Assembly: GCA_003601535.1 (NCBI GenBank) | Contig: PIXW01000218.1 | Location: forward strand, 1 to 6,926 | Source of the DNA: ANME-2 cluster archaeon | GTDB taxonomy: Archaea; Halobacteriota; Methanosarcinia; Methanosarcinales; Methanogasteraceae | Direction of reading: 5' to 3' | DNA length: 6,926 nucleotides | Shown here: positions 1 to 6,080 of the stretch, piece by piece | Layout of the letters: every line of letters begins with the position of its first letter | Numbering within the stretch: the first letter of the stretch is position 1 | The notes under the pieces: generated by a model | Told to the model about the DNA's origin: nothing | Seen by the model: only the letters and a program-made list of their open reading frames with translations | The model's database searches: none | Translations under genes and position numbers: made by a program

Positions 1-120
1 CAGCTTCTCCTGCTTGCAAGGGATCGGACCTCTTCTGACAGTTTACGGTCCAATGCACAGTAGATTACCTCATGTGGAACGTCTACCTTTCGCGCAGGAG
101 ATATCAGGTACGAACCCCGG
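1..120 (-). other. Region downstream of rnfB; possible start of another minus-strand gene
   Basis: No complete gene and no T-run terminator on the minus strand are visible here, so the rnf transcript may continue past the left edge. Two minus-strand frames stay open to the edge. One begins with GTG at 58-56, placed 8 nt after a GAGGT Shine-Dalgarno-like site, and reads MHWTVNCQKRSDP. The other could begin with TTG at 53-51 and reads (M)DRKLSEEVRSLASRR, a more protein-like amphipathic sequence but with poorer spacing to the same GAGGT. Either could be a further operon member, or neither. I do not recognise either product. The frames are too short to decide by composition. Confidence 0.25.
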
Positions 121-924
121 CTACAGCTTCACGATCGCATTCCTCGGACAGACCTCGACACAGGTTCCGCACCGGGTACACCTCTCCTGATCGATCACAG
201 CAAGCGCCTTATCGAGTTTGATTGCACCCTCTGGGCAGTTCTTCTTGCAGATTCCGCACCCGATGCACCCGAACTCACATACCTCTTTTACATACTTGCC
301 TTTATCATGTGATGAGCAGACCACATACACTGGTCCGTGTTCCTTTGCAAGCGTTAGCACCTGTTGCGGGCATGCTCGCACGCATGAGCCGCAGCCCTTG
401 CAGTTGTACTTCTTGATCTTCGGAAGTCCGTTCTCTGCGATCTCGATCGCATCGAACTGGCATGCACGAACGCAGTCTCCAAGACCGATGCATCCGTAAG
501 CGCATGCTTTCTTTGTTCCTGCGAGCAGGATAGCGGCTTTGCACGTCTGAGCACCGATGTAATCGTACCTGTCCTTGCAGTTGACACCGCCCTGACAGAG
601 AACGACCGGATACTGGGGTTCTTTAGCAGCAATCTCCATTCCGAGCAGTTCTCCGATCATCGCGAAGGTCTCTGCATCGCATGATGTGCAGACATCCGGT
701 GCCACATCCCCTGCCACGATATGTTCTGCGCATTCGGCACAACCAGCAAAGCCACAGGCTCCGCAGTTTGCGCCTGGCATCAGTTCTAGCAGTGCATCCA
801 CGAGCGGATTGGTCTCGACGTAGAACTGCTTCGCAGCCCAGACAAGCATCGCGCCCATCGCAAAACCGATCCCACCGAGCACGATTACCGCAGGTGGGAG
901 GAGTTGCATCGTTTCAGGAATCAT
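121..924 (-). CDS. rnfB: Rnf complex subunit RnfB (ferredoxin-side polyferredoxin)
   Basis: 267 aa, ATG start. RnfB is the membrane-anchored Fe-S subunit that receives electrons from reduced ferredoxin on the cytoplasmic face and passes them to the RnfA/E membrane core. Residues about 10-31 form one transmembrane helix. C54, C57, C62 and C79 (Cx2Cx4Cx16C) are the usual N-terminal [4Fe-4S] domain. A Cx3Cx5Cx3C motif (C141, C145, C151, C155) and three classical Cx2Cx2Cx3CP motifs (C175-C185, C220-C230, C249-C259) indicate four further clusters. The start overlaps the rnfA stop as ATGA, with a GGAG site about 10 nt upstream. It is the last recognisable gene of the operon, as in the usual C-D-G-E-A-B order. 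No key cysteine is missing. Identification is secure; cluster number is inferred from motifs. Confidence 0.97.
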   Translation of the reverse strand: MIPETMQLLPPAVIVLGGIGFAMGAMLVWAAKQFYVETNPLVDALLELMPGANCGACGFAGCAECAEHIVAGDVAPDVCTSCDAETFAMIGELLGMEIAAKEPQYPVVLCQGGVNCKDRYDYIGAQTCKAAILLAGTKKACAYGCIGLGDCVRACQFDAIEIAENGLPKIKKYNCKGCGSCVRACPQQVLTLAKEHGPVYVVCSSHDKGKYVKEVCEFGCIGCGICKKNCPEGAIKLDKALAVIDQERCTRCGTCVEVCPRNAIVKL

Positions 925-1526
925 AGTTTCACCACTCCGAAGTAACTGACAACGATTAATGCCATCATCATTGCAGCGAAGAACGCACCGATGAATCCGC
1001 TGAAGCGATCAACGCCACGCATGATCAGTTTCTCTCGTATTGCTGCTGTTGCAAGCATCACCCACGAGTAACCAAGCCCTGCACCAAACGCATACACAAT
1101 ACTTGCCCCATAAGTGAAGTCTTCCTTGACATTCAGGAGCACCACGCCAAGCACAGCGCAATTTGTGGATATGAGTGGCAGATAGATACCTAGCGACCTG
1201 TACAACGCAGGGCTATACCTGTGAATGATGAACTCGACGAGCTGTACGAATGAAGCGATTACAAGGATGAAACAGATTGTCTGCAGGAACATCAGCTTAT
1301 TCGGCTTTAAGAGATAGTAGAAGATGGGCCATGTGAGAATCGCTGACATCGTCATAACAAACGTTACCGCCATCGACATCCCCTTCGATGTCTCGGAACT
1401 GGTCGTGAGACCGACATAAGAACAGAGTCCAAGAAACATCACGAGAAGGAAGTTCTTGGTGAACATCGCATCCACAACGATCGGGAATAGAGCCTCTGTT
1501 GGCAGGTATCCTGGTGTTTCGATCAT
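921..1526 (-). CDS. rnfA: Rnf complex membrane subunit RnfA
   Basis: 201 aa, close to the family's usual length of about 190-200, with about six membrane helices. RnfA pairs with RnfE, its homologue of inverted topology, to form the ion-translocating core. In structures of Rnf and Na+-NQR, two cysteines from each subunit bind an intramembrane [2Fe-2S] cluster. The matching residues here are C35, in FLGLCSYVGLTTS, and C123, in the STNCAVLG motif. A further cysteine, C85, lies in helix three and is probably not a ligand. The ATG overlaps the rnfE stop by 4 bp, and GGAGGG stands 9 nt upstream. Assignment as RnfA rather than RnfE rests on the TNCAVLG motif and its position between rnfE and rnfB. 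Confidence 0.96.
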   Translation of the reverse strand: MIETPGYLPTEALFPIVVDAMFTKNFLLVMFLGLCSYVGLTTSSETSKGMSMAVTFVMTMSAILTWPIFYYLLKPNKLMFLQTICFILVIASFVQLVEFIIHRYSPALYRSLGIYLPLISTNCAVLGVVLLNVKEDFTYGASIVYAFGAGLGYSWVMLATAAIREKLIMRGVDRFSGFIGAFFAAMMMALIVVSYFGVVKL

Positions 1527-2200
1527 AATTCAACACCCTCCTTTTTTAGCTGCATCATCCGTTTACGATCTCCGATGATCTTGATTAAGAGCATCAGTGT
1601 TGCAATTGTGAAAAATGCTCCTGCCGGTGTGATCATCACGGTTGCTGGTGCAATTGGAATTGATACCTCCCCGATCGGGTAGAATCCTGGAACTCCTCCC
1701 TTCACCATCAGCATCACAAACTGTATCTTTCCTGTTCCGAAGAGCTCCCTTATACTTCCGATCAAGAGTAGTACCAGCAGATAACCGATCGATATTCCAA
1801 TCGCATCTGCTATCGAGAAGATCACTGAATTACGATTCGCATAAGCTTCTGCTCTTCCTATTACGATGCAGTTCACAACAATCAATGGCACGAAGATGCC
1901 GAGAGCCTCGTACATCGGTGGCAGATACGCCTCGAGCAGCATATCGACCATCGTAACGAAAGTACAGATGATCAGGAGAAATATCGGGATTCTGACACCA
2001 GATGGTATGATCTTTCGTATCAGGGATACGAAGAAGTTTGAACCAAGCAGCACAAACGCGAACGCGAAACTCATACCAAGCCCGTTTGCAAACGATGTGG
2101 TCACCGCGAGTGTTGGACAGAGACCGAGCACAAGCACAAACACAGGGTTATCCTTGATAATCCCTCTGACCACCTCCCTTACAAAGGATTTTTCTGCCAT
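1523..2200 (-). CDS. rnfE: Rnf complex membrane subunit RnfE
   Basis: 225 aa, about six membrane helices. RnfE is the partner of RnfA in the membrane core. C28, in NPVFVLVLGLCPTLAVTTS, and C111, in the VVNCIVIGRAEA motif, are the expected second pair of ligands for the shared intramembrane [2Fe-2S] cluster. Residues 71-90 (IPIFLLIICTFVTMVDM) are also typical. The C-terminus ends in a basic cytoplasmic tail (GDRKRMMQLKK). The ATG shares one base with the rnfG stop (TAATG), with GGAGG 7 nt upstream, so translation is likely coupled. The family also includes NqrD, but the gene order and the absence of nqr genes make it RnfE. Confidence 0.96.
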   Translation of the reverse strand: MAEKSFVREVVRGIIKDNPVFVLVLGLCPTLAVTTSFANGLGMSFAFAFVLLGSNFFVSLIRKIIPSGVRIPIFLLIICTFVTMVDMLLEAYLPPMYEALGIFVPLIVVNCIVIGRAEAYANRNSVIFSIADAIGISIGYLLVLLLIGSIRELFGTGKIQFVMLMVKGGVPGFYPIGEVSIPIAPATVMITPAGAFFTIATLMLLIKIIGDRKRMMQLKKEGVEL

Positions 2201-2760
2201 TATGAAGCCTCCTGTTGTATCTGTTCAACTATATTATGGACACCATCGGTGACTGCTTTCGATGACAGGGTCGCACCCGAGATGCCATCGATCTGACCGC
2301 CCTCTGAACTGAGTGCCAACCCGTCCGGACCGACCCCTGTGAATTGAGCAGTGAATTCCGGTTGTTTCTGGACTTTGTCACCGATTCCAGGCGTCTCTTT
2401 CTGCTCAAGAACTATAACCTTGGTCATCTTGAAATCGAGGTCCATTCCACCGGCAACCTTCATCACATCCTGCAAACCCGGCATCTCGGCGATGAATCCG
2501 TAGCCGATCTTATCACCACTACTATCGAAAGCCTCGTAATACAGATCCTTGCCATCGACCGTGACCGCTTTGAAACTGGCAGCACCAGGAACAACACCCA
2601 TATCGAGCAGTTGTTTGCCAGGACCGCCCATGAGCGCTGCTCGCCTCTGAAGCTCTTCCTGTGTGACTCCGTACGTCACAGTCAGGGTTGCAGCTGCTAT
2701 CGCTGCTATGGCCGTTAACTTGATTAGTATGGACACCGTAGACTCATTCTTCTCTGTCAT
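2200..2760 (-). CDS. rnfG: Rnf complex FMN-binding subunit RnfG
   Basis: 186 aa. One N-terminal membrane helix (about residues 11-32) anchors an outward-facing FMN-binding domain. The flavinylation motif DGISGATLSS is intact, with T164 as the expected site of the phosphoester-linked FMN. The conserved ETPGIGDKV segment is at residues 122-130. In the family this flavin accepts electrons from the RnfA/E cluster on the extracytoplasmic side. The flavin is normally attached by ApbE, which is not in this window. The ATG follows the rnfD stop directly (TAA then ATG), and GGAGG lies 7 nt upstream. This is the only subunit in the operon with a recognisable covalent-flavin motif, because RnfD has lost its own. 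Confidence 0.95.
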   Translation of the reverse strand: MTEKNESTVSILIKLTAIAAIAAATLTVTYGVTQEELQRRAALMGGPGKQLLDMGVVPGAASFKAVTVDGKDLYYEAFDSSGDKIGYGFIAEMPGLQDVMKVAGGMDLDFKMTKVIVLEQKETPGIGDKVQKQPEFTAQFTGVGPDGLALSSEGGQIDGISGATLSSKAVTDGVHNIVEQIQQEAS

Positions 2761-3618
2761 TTATCTCCCTCCGATTGGCGTTGGTACGGTATTTTTGTCG
2801 ATGAACGGACCGAACGCATTCATCAAGAGTATCGCAAAGCATAAACCAGTGAAATATGCATTGAAATGAAGCTGGATCAGTATCAACACCACGAGCACGA
2901 TCCCATAAACCAGCCTGCCTCTCTTGGTTACAGGTGATGTGACCGGGTCTGCTGCAAGGAAGATCAACCCGAGGAAGAATCCTCCGGTCAGTATGTATGG
3001 AAGCTGCCAGCCCATTCCGAGGATCAGCATTGATGGTATCAGCAGGATAGTAGCACTGATTGCCACCCGGCGATCCACATATCTCTTGTAGAGAACGAAT
3101 GCTCCACCGAGCAGGACGAGCGCAGGTGATACCTCAATAAGCCTACCCGCACCGGTCTCAAGGAATAGATCAGAGAAACTGCCAAGATGCGGCGTGGATG
3201 CTGTACTCAGGAGCGTGGGCCATGCAGCAAGCAGGAACGCAAAACCGATCAGCGCCGGATGGAAGATGAGTGTTCCTGTGCCTCCGAAGATATACTTTGC
3301 GACCGCAATCGCAAATACCGATCCTGCGATCGGAATCCAGATCGGAATGTCAGGCGGAAGAATCAGCGCAAGCAACAAGCCGATCAGAACCGCATTTCCG
3401 TCACCTGCTGTTATCGGCTGAGAAGCAGCCCAATAGATTATAACTTCAGTCACCACTGCCGCAATCACGCTTGCAAGAATAACCATGAGAGCCGGAAGTC
3501 CGAATAGATAGATCGCTGCGAGACTAACTGGAATCAGTGCAGCGACTGTGCCCCACATCACACTTTTTACACTCTCTCTGCTCTTCACATGCGGGGGTGG
3601 TGATATCGTGAATGTCAT
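2761..3618 (-). CDS. rnfD: Rnf complex membrane subunit RnfD, without the SGAT flavin motif
   Basis: 285 aa, multi-helix membrane protein of the NqrB/RnfD family. Family segments are clear: DGNAVLIGLLLALILPP (73-89), KYIFGGTGTLIFHPALIGFAFLLAAWP (108-134), an IEVSPALVLLGG segment (161-172) aligned with bacterial GETSALALLLGG, AADPVTSPVT (222-231) and FAILLMNAFGPFID (261-274). The stretch between AAWP and IEVSP is short (residues 135-160) and contains no SGAT, where bacterial RnfD carries FMN on a threonine; only LETGAG remains. The start is the ATG at 3618, which overlaps the rnfC stop as ATGA and has GGAGG 7 nt upstream. A longer frame to 3753 would run inside rnfC and has no family similarity. 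Identification is secure; loss of the covalent flavin is inferred from the sequence. Confidence 0.95.
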   Translation of the reverse strand: MTFTISPPPHVKSRESVKSVMWGTVAALIPVSLAAIYLFGLPALMVILASVIAAVVTEVIIYWAASQPITAGDGNAVLIGLLLALILPPDIPIWIPIAGSVFAIAVAKYIFGGTGTLIFHPALIGFAFLLAAWPTLLSTASTPHLGSFSDLFLETGAGRLIEVSPALVLLGGAFVLYKRYVDRRVAISATILLIPSMLILGMGWQLPYILTGGFFLGLIFLAADPVTSPVTKRGRLVYGIVLVVLILIQLHFNAYFTGLCFAILLMNAFGPFIDKNTVPTPIGGR

Positions 3619-4817
3619 GACAGATCCTCCATCTCGGCTTCGGCTATGCCGTGTTTGCCATACCTGATCATCTGCACGATCGGTAACTTGGACGGACAGA
3701 TGTATGCACATAAACCGCACTCTATACAGTCGTCGATGTACAAATCTGCACACCGATCGAACTCTGCACTATCTGCATATCCGTACAGCAGATGCGGCAT
3801 CAGACCGATCGGACAAGCGTCCACACACCATGCGCAGTTGATACACGGAGCCGGCGGTTCGCGATTGACATCCTTTTCGGTCTGCACCAGAATACCCGTC
3901 GTCGTCTTGATGACAGGGACCTGATCGGTGTACTGTGCCGTACCTGATATTGCGCCGTTTACGATGATCTTTGCTGGTGTTCCGTTACAGCCGCCGCATT
4001 CTTCGATCACATGCCCGATCGGTGTTCCGATATCCACCAGAACATTTCTCGGAGAGCCTACCGCGCCTGCAACGGTTATTACTTTTTTGATCATGGGAAT
4101 ACCGTGCACCGCATCATATATGGCTTTCATGGCAGCGATGCTGCTCACAAGAACGCCCCGATCTTCAGGAGTGCTACCGCGTGGCACCTTCTTCTTCGCA
4201 ACATTTTTGACGAGCACGTCTTCAGTACCTGGCGGATAATACATCGGTGTCGCGATGACCTTGATGTTACGGTCAGGTATCGTCTCGGTTCGCATGACCT
4301 GCAGTGCTTCTGAGTTAAGTTCGATCACGATAAACGCTTTTTTAGCGCCCACGAGTTCCATTAATGCTTTCAAGCTATATACGATCTCGGCAGGGTAATC
4401 AAGCATGAGCGCAGCATTTGATGATAGATCATCGGTGTTTGTTCCGTTGATGATGATCGTGTCAATCTCTGCTTTTGTACGCAGTGTCGAAAGTCCGTTC
4501 GGCTCGATAATTCCAGCTTCCCTGATGATGTGCCTCAGTTTTCCCGTGGACAATTCTTCCGGTTCAATTTCTTTCTCCGCGCCCTCGTGTATATTGATCA
4601 CCACGCTTGGAACATTCTTACCAGTCGGATGCGGAAGTTCGGAAACGGCGGTCACCTCCCCGGAAACGCTCGAATGTATCCGGGACTCACCGTCACCGAT
4701 TAATTGACCGGCAGAAACGATATCACCAACACTCACAAGGGAGTTGCACACCGCGCCAGCATGCTGCTGCAGAGGGATGATCACCTGATCAGGTGTTTTG
4801 ATGGTTGCAATCTTCAA
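3615..4817 (-). CDS. rnfC: Rnf complex peripheral Fe-S subunit RnfC, lacking NADH/FMN motifs
   Basis: 400 aa from a TTG start. In bacteria RnfC is the cytoplasmic subunit that reduces NAD+. Recognisable parts in order: a biotinyl-like/SLBB N-terminal region (VIIPLQQHAGA at 12-22, IHSSVSGEVTAV at 47-58), the Rossmann-like middle, RVGTPIGE-like DIGTPIGHVIEECGG (262-276), and two ferredoxin motifs, C325/C328/C331/C335 and C364/C367/C370/C374, each ending in CP. The bacterial GxGGAGFPT loop is replaced by IIEPNGLSTLRTK (103-115), and the INGAECEP segment by INGTNTDD (123-130). NADH and FMN binding are therefore unlikely, as described for methanogen RnfC. The TTG start is preferred because GGAGG lies 8 nt upstream. 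A GTG at 4862 would add 15 residues, but it touches the TATA-like box and so probably precedes the transcript start. It is the first gene of the operon. Confidence 0.93.
   Translation of the reverse strand: MKIATIKTPDQVIIPLQQHAGAVCNSLVSVGDIVSAGQLIGDGESRIHSSVSGEVTAVSELPHPTGKNVPSVVINIHEGAEKEIEPEELSTGKLRHIIREAGIIEPNGLSTLRTKAEIDTIIINGTNTDDLSSNAALMLDYPAEIVYSLKALMELVGAKKAFIVIELNSEALQVMRTETIPDRNIKVIATPMYYPPGTEDVLVKNVAKKKVPRGSTPEDRGVLVSSIAAMKAIYDAVHGIPMIKKVITVAGAVGSPRNVLVDIGTPIGHVIEECGGCNGTPAKIIVNGAISGTAQYTDQVPVIKTTTGILVQTEKDVNREPPAPCINCAWCVDACPIGLMPHLLYGYADSAEFDRCADLYIDDCIECGLCAYICPSKLPIVQMIRYGKHGIAEAEMEDLS
3626..3630 (-). promoter_or_regulatory. Shine-Dalgarno site fixing the rnfD start
   Basis: GGAGG on the minus strand, 7 nt before the ATG at 3618. 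It lies inside the end of rnfC and selects this ATG over the longer in-frame reading that extends to 3753. Confidence 0.85.
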
Positions 4818-4825
4818 TGCGGATG

Positions 4826-4830
4826 CCTCC
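4826..4830 (-). promoter_or_regulatory. Shine-Dalgarno site fixing the TTG start of rnfC
   Basis: GGAGG on the minus strand, 8 nt before TTG at 4817-4815. The other rnf genes have the same motif at similar spacing (7-10 nt), so this supports TTG as the true initiation codon of rnfC. Confidence 0.8.
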
Positions 4831-4861
4831 TGTGCTTCGCATAAAGTTACGCGTGTCGGCA

Positions 4862-4869
4862 CATATAAG
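4862..4869 (-). promoter_or_regulatory. Probable TATA box of the rnf operon
   Basis: CTTATATG on the minus strand, preceded by a purine-rich AACAAGA that could serve as BRE. With the usual archaeal distance of about 26 nt, transcription would begin near 4839. That gives a leader of about 20 nt that contains the GGAGG and reaches the TTG start. Inferred from sequence only. Confidence 0.55.
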
Positions 4870-4894
4870 TCTTGTTATCTCCGATGCAGGATAC

Positions 4895-4902
4895 CTTTAA
4901 GT
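4895..4902 (+). promoter_or_regulatory. Probable TATA box of the Sm-like/eL37 operon
   Basis: CTTTAAGT fits the loose archaeal TTTAWA consensus. It lies about 45 nt before the start codon of the Sm-like gene, predicting transcription from about 4925 and a leader of about 20 nt with the Shine-Dalgarno site AAAGGAGAT (4932-4940). It is separate from the divergent rnf box, so the two promoters sit back to back in 130 bp. Confidence 0.5.
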
Positions 4903-4947
4903 ACATCCATCAGTCAAGCATATTAATGATCAAAGGAGATTTGCTAA

Positions 4948-5166
<219 letters not shown>

Positions 5167-5177
5167 GGTGATATAAC

Positions 5178-5342
5178 ATGTCAAAAGGAACTCCCTCGAT
5201 GGGCAAGCGCCAGAAGAAGACGCATATCCGGTGCAGGCGGTGCGGCAGCGTATCGTATCATAAGACAAAGAAGTTCTGTTCCGCATGTGGGTTCGGAAAG
5301 TCAAAAAAGATGTCGAGTTATAAGTGGAGGATTAAAGGATGA
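5178..5342 (+). CDS. rpl37e: 50S ribosomal protein eL37 (L37e)
   Basis: 54 aa, ATG start. A small basic zinc-ribbon protein of the large ribosomal subunit, typical in size for archaea. It opens with [19 protein letters not shown], and the zinc ligands are C19, C22, C34 and C37 in CRRC and CSAC. The basic C-terminal tail ([14 protein letters not shown]) is typical. A weak GGTGAT site lies 5 nt upstream of the ATG. Translation may be partly coupled to the Sm-like gene 11 nt before it. Confidence 0.96.
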   Translation: MSKGTPSMGKRQKKTHIRCRRCGSVSYHKTKKFCSACGFGKSKKMSSYKWRIKG

Positions 5343-5366
5343 GTGAACGCGGATAGATAGATGATC

Positions 5367-5373
5367 TTTTTTT
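5367..5373 (+). terminator. T-run terminator after eL37
   Basis: Seven consecutive T about 25 nt after the eL37 stop, followed by a further T-rich stretch (5381-5396). Archaeal RNA polymerase terminates at such runs without a hairpin. No clear stem-loop precedes it. Confidence 0.6.
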
Positions 5374-5468
5374 ATAGAATGTTATGTTTCTATTTGTATA
5401 ATTAATCAAACAAACACAGATAAAAGAGTATGTGGTACGGTTCATAACATCGCGTACACTTTTCTTAT

Positions 5469-5663
5469 TCAGAACTTCTCTTCGAATCTTTTTACATTTT
5501 CACCGATCTTGTACTCGTAAATCTTGATAAGACCTGTCTCTTCTTCGTTCTTCCCTCGGTAGTAGATCATCAATTCCTTGCTGCTAACGACATCAAGTTC
5601 AGGAACGAGATCGCCCCATAGCCTTGGATATGTCTCAGTCCCACAGAGTCCATCTGGCGGACC
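5469..5663 (-). pseudogene. Start-less 3' gene fragment, unknown family
   Basis: A stop-free frame of 64 codons ends at TGA 5471-5469 and is closed at its upstream side by an in-frame TGA at 5666-5664. There is no convincing start codon: the first ATG lies mid-way, within KELMIYYRG. The translation looks like real protein throughout, with YPRLWGDLVPELDVV, KELMIYYRGK, GLIKIYEYKIG and a charged tail ending KRFEEKF. The GD-VPELDVVSS...LIKIYEY pattern faintly recalls a beta-propeller/FG-GAP repeat of archaeal surface proteins, but I cannot assign it. It is most simply the C-terminal remnant of a deleted or degraded gene. Confidence 0.45.
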
Positions 5664-5670
5664 TCATTAG

Positions 5671-5757
5671 CTTTATGGTGAATCATGGACTGCTGACAAA
5701 TTCAGAGATGCATATAGTGATGAGTGCTGCAAGGTTTATGTGTACGGGATCGGATGA
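5671..5757 (+). pseudogene. Short plus-strand gene fragment, unknown family
   Basis: 28 open codons followed by TGA at 5755-5757, entered from an in-frame TAG at 5668-5670. The reading LYGESWTADKFRDAYSDE, then CCKVYVYGIG, looks like the end of a secreted or beta-rich protein. There is no start codon or Shine-Dalgarno site. It begins only a few bases from where the oppositely oriented fragment ends, which suggests a rearrangement junction near 5664-5670. It could still be chance, since 28 codons is short. Confidence 0.25.
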
Positions 5758-5768
5758 TTATCGATTTC

Positions 5769-6080
5769 TCATGCACTGGTAGATCCTCCACCCCGCCCGA
5801 GATACCATGCGATAAATTCAGTATACAGAATGATCGCAAGTAGCGACGACCAGATGAAGAGCATGATGTGGAGGTTGTTGATCGGTATCAATCCGTGTCC
5901 GAATACCGCATGTTGATACGCCAGAAATGAGATGGAGCGCTCAGGAACGATCAGGATTATGAACAGCGGTATGCCGAGCAGGGAAATTGCTGCAATAAAC
6001 GAGGATAATCTGATCAGGAGTGTGAATACTATCACAATATAAACTAAATATAATATTATAGATAGAATCAGCATATTCAT
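5769..6080 (-). CDS. Small three-helix membrane protein, unknown function
   Basis: 103 aa from the ATG at 6080, which overlaps the upstream gene's stop as ATGA and has GGAGGAG 5 nt before it. A longer in-frame reading from 6143 would lie inside the upstream gene and is not favoured. Hydrophobic segments at about residues 3-23, 27-46 and 70-94 indicate three membrane helices. A less hydrophobic, probably external or loop segment (PERSISFLAYQHAVFGHGLIP) lies between the second and third. The C-terminal tail is short and glycine-rich (GRGGGSTSA). Translational coupling to the surface protein suggests that they work together. I do not recognise the family. Confidence 0.8.
   Translation of the reverse strand: MNMLILSIILYLVYIVIVFTLLIRLSSFIAAISLLGIPLFIILIVPERSISFLAYQHAVFGHGLIPINNLHIMLFIWSSLLAIILYTEFIAWYLGRGGGSTSA

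Noticed and set aside
3619..3753. N-terminal extension of rnfD to an ATG at 3753
   Set aside because: The added residues are arginine-rich and lie entirely inside rnfC. The ATG at 3618 has a proper Shine-Dalgarno site and an ATGA overlap, and family similarity starts right after it.
1642..4707. Several plus-strand open frames of 70-128 codons antisense to the rnf genes
   Set aside because: All lie fully inside well-identified rnf genes, have no family features, and have compositions expected of reverse-strand shadows.
5379..5450. 8-bp inverted repeat ATGTTATG / CATAACAT
   Set aside because: The arms are short, 56 bp apart and do not extend. Such a match is expected by chance in AT-rich sequence.
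5570..5686. Minus-strand frame of 38 codons reading MIHHKANEVRQMDSVGLRH, then IQGYGAISFLNLMSLAARN, which resembles a transposase C-terminus
   Set aside because: It overlaps the longer, more convincing minus-strand fragment in another frame, has no Shine-Dalgarno site, and no insertion-sequence ends were seen. It is probably a shadow.
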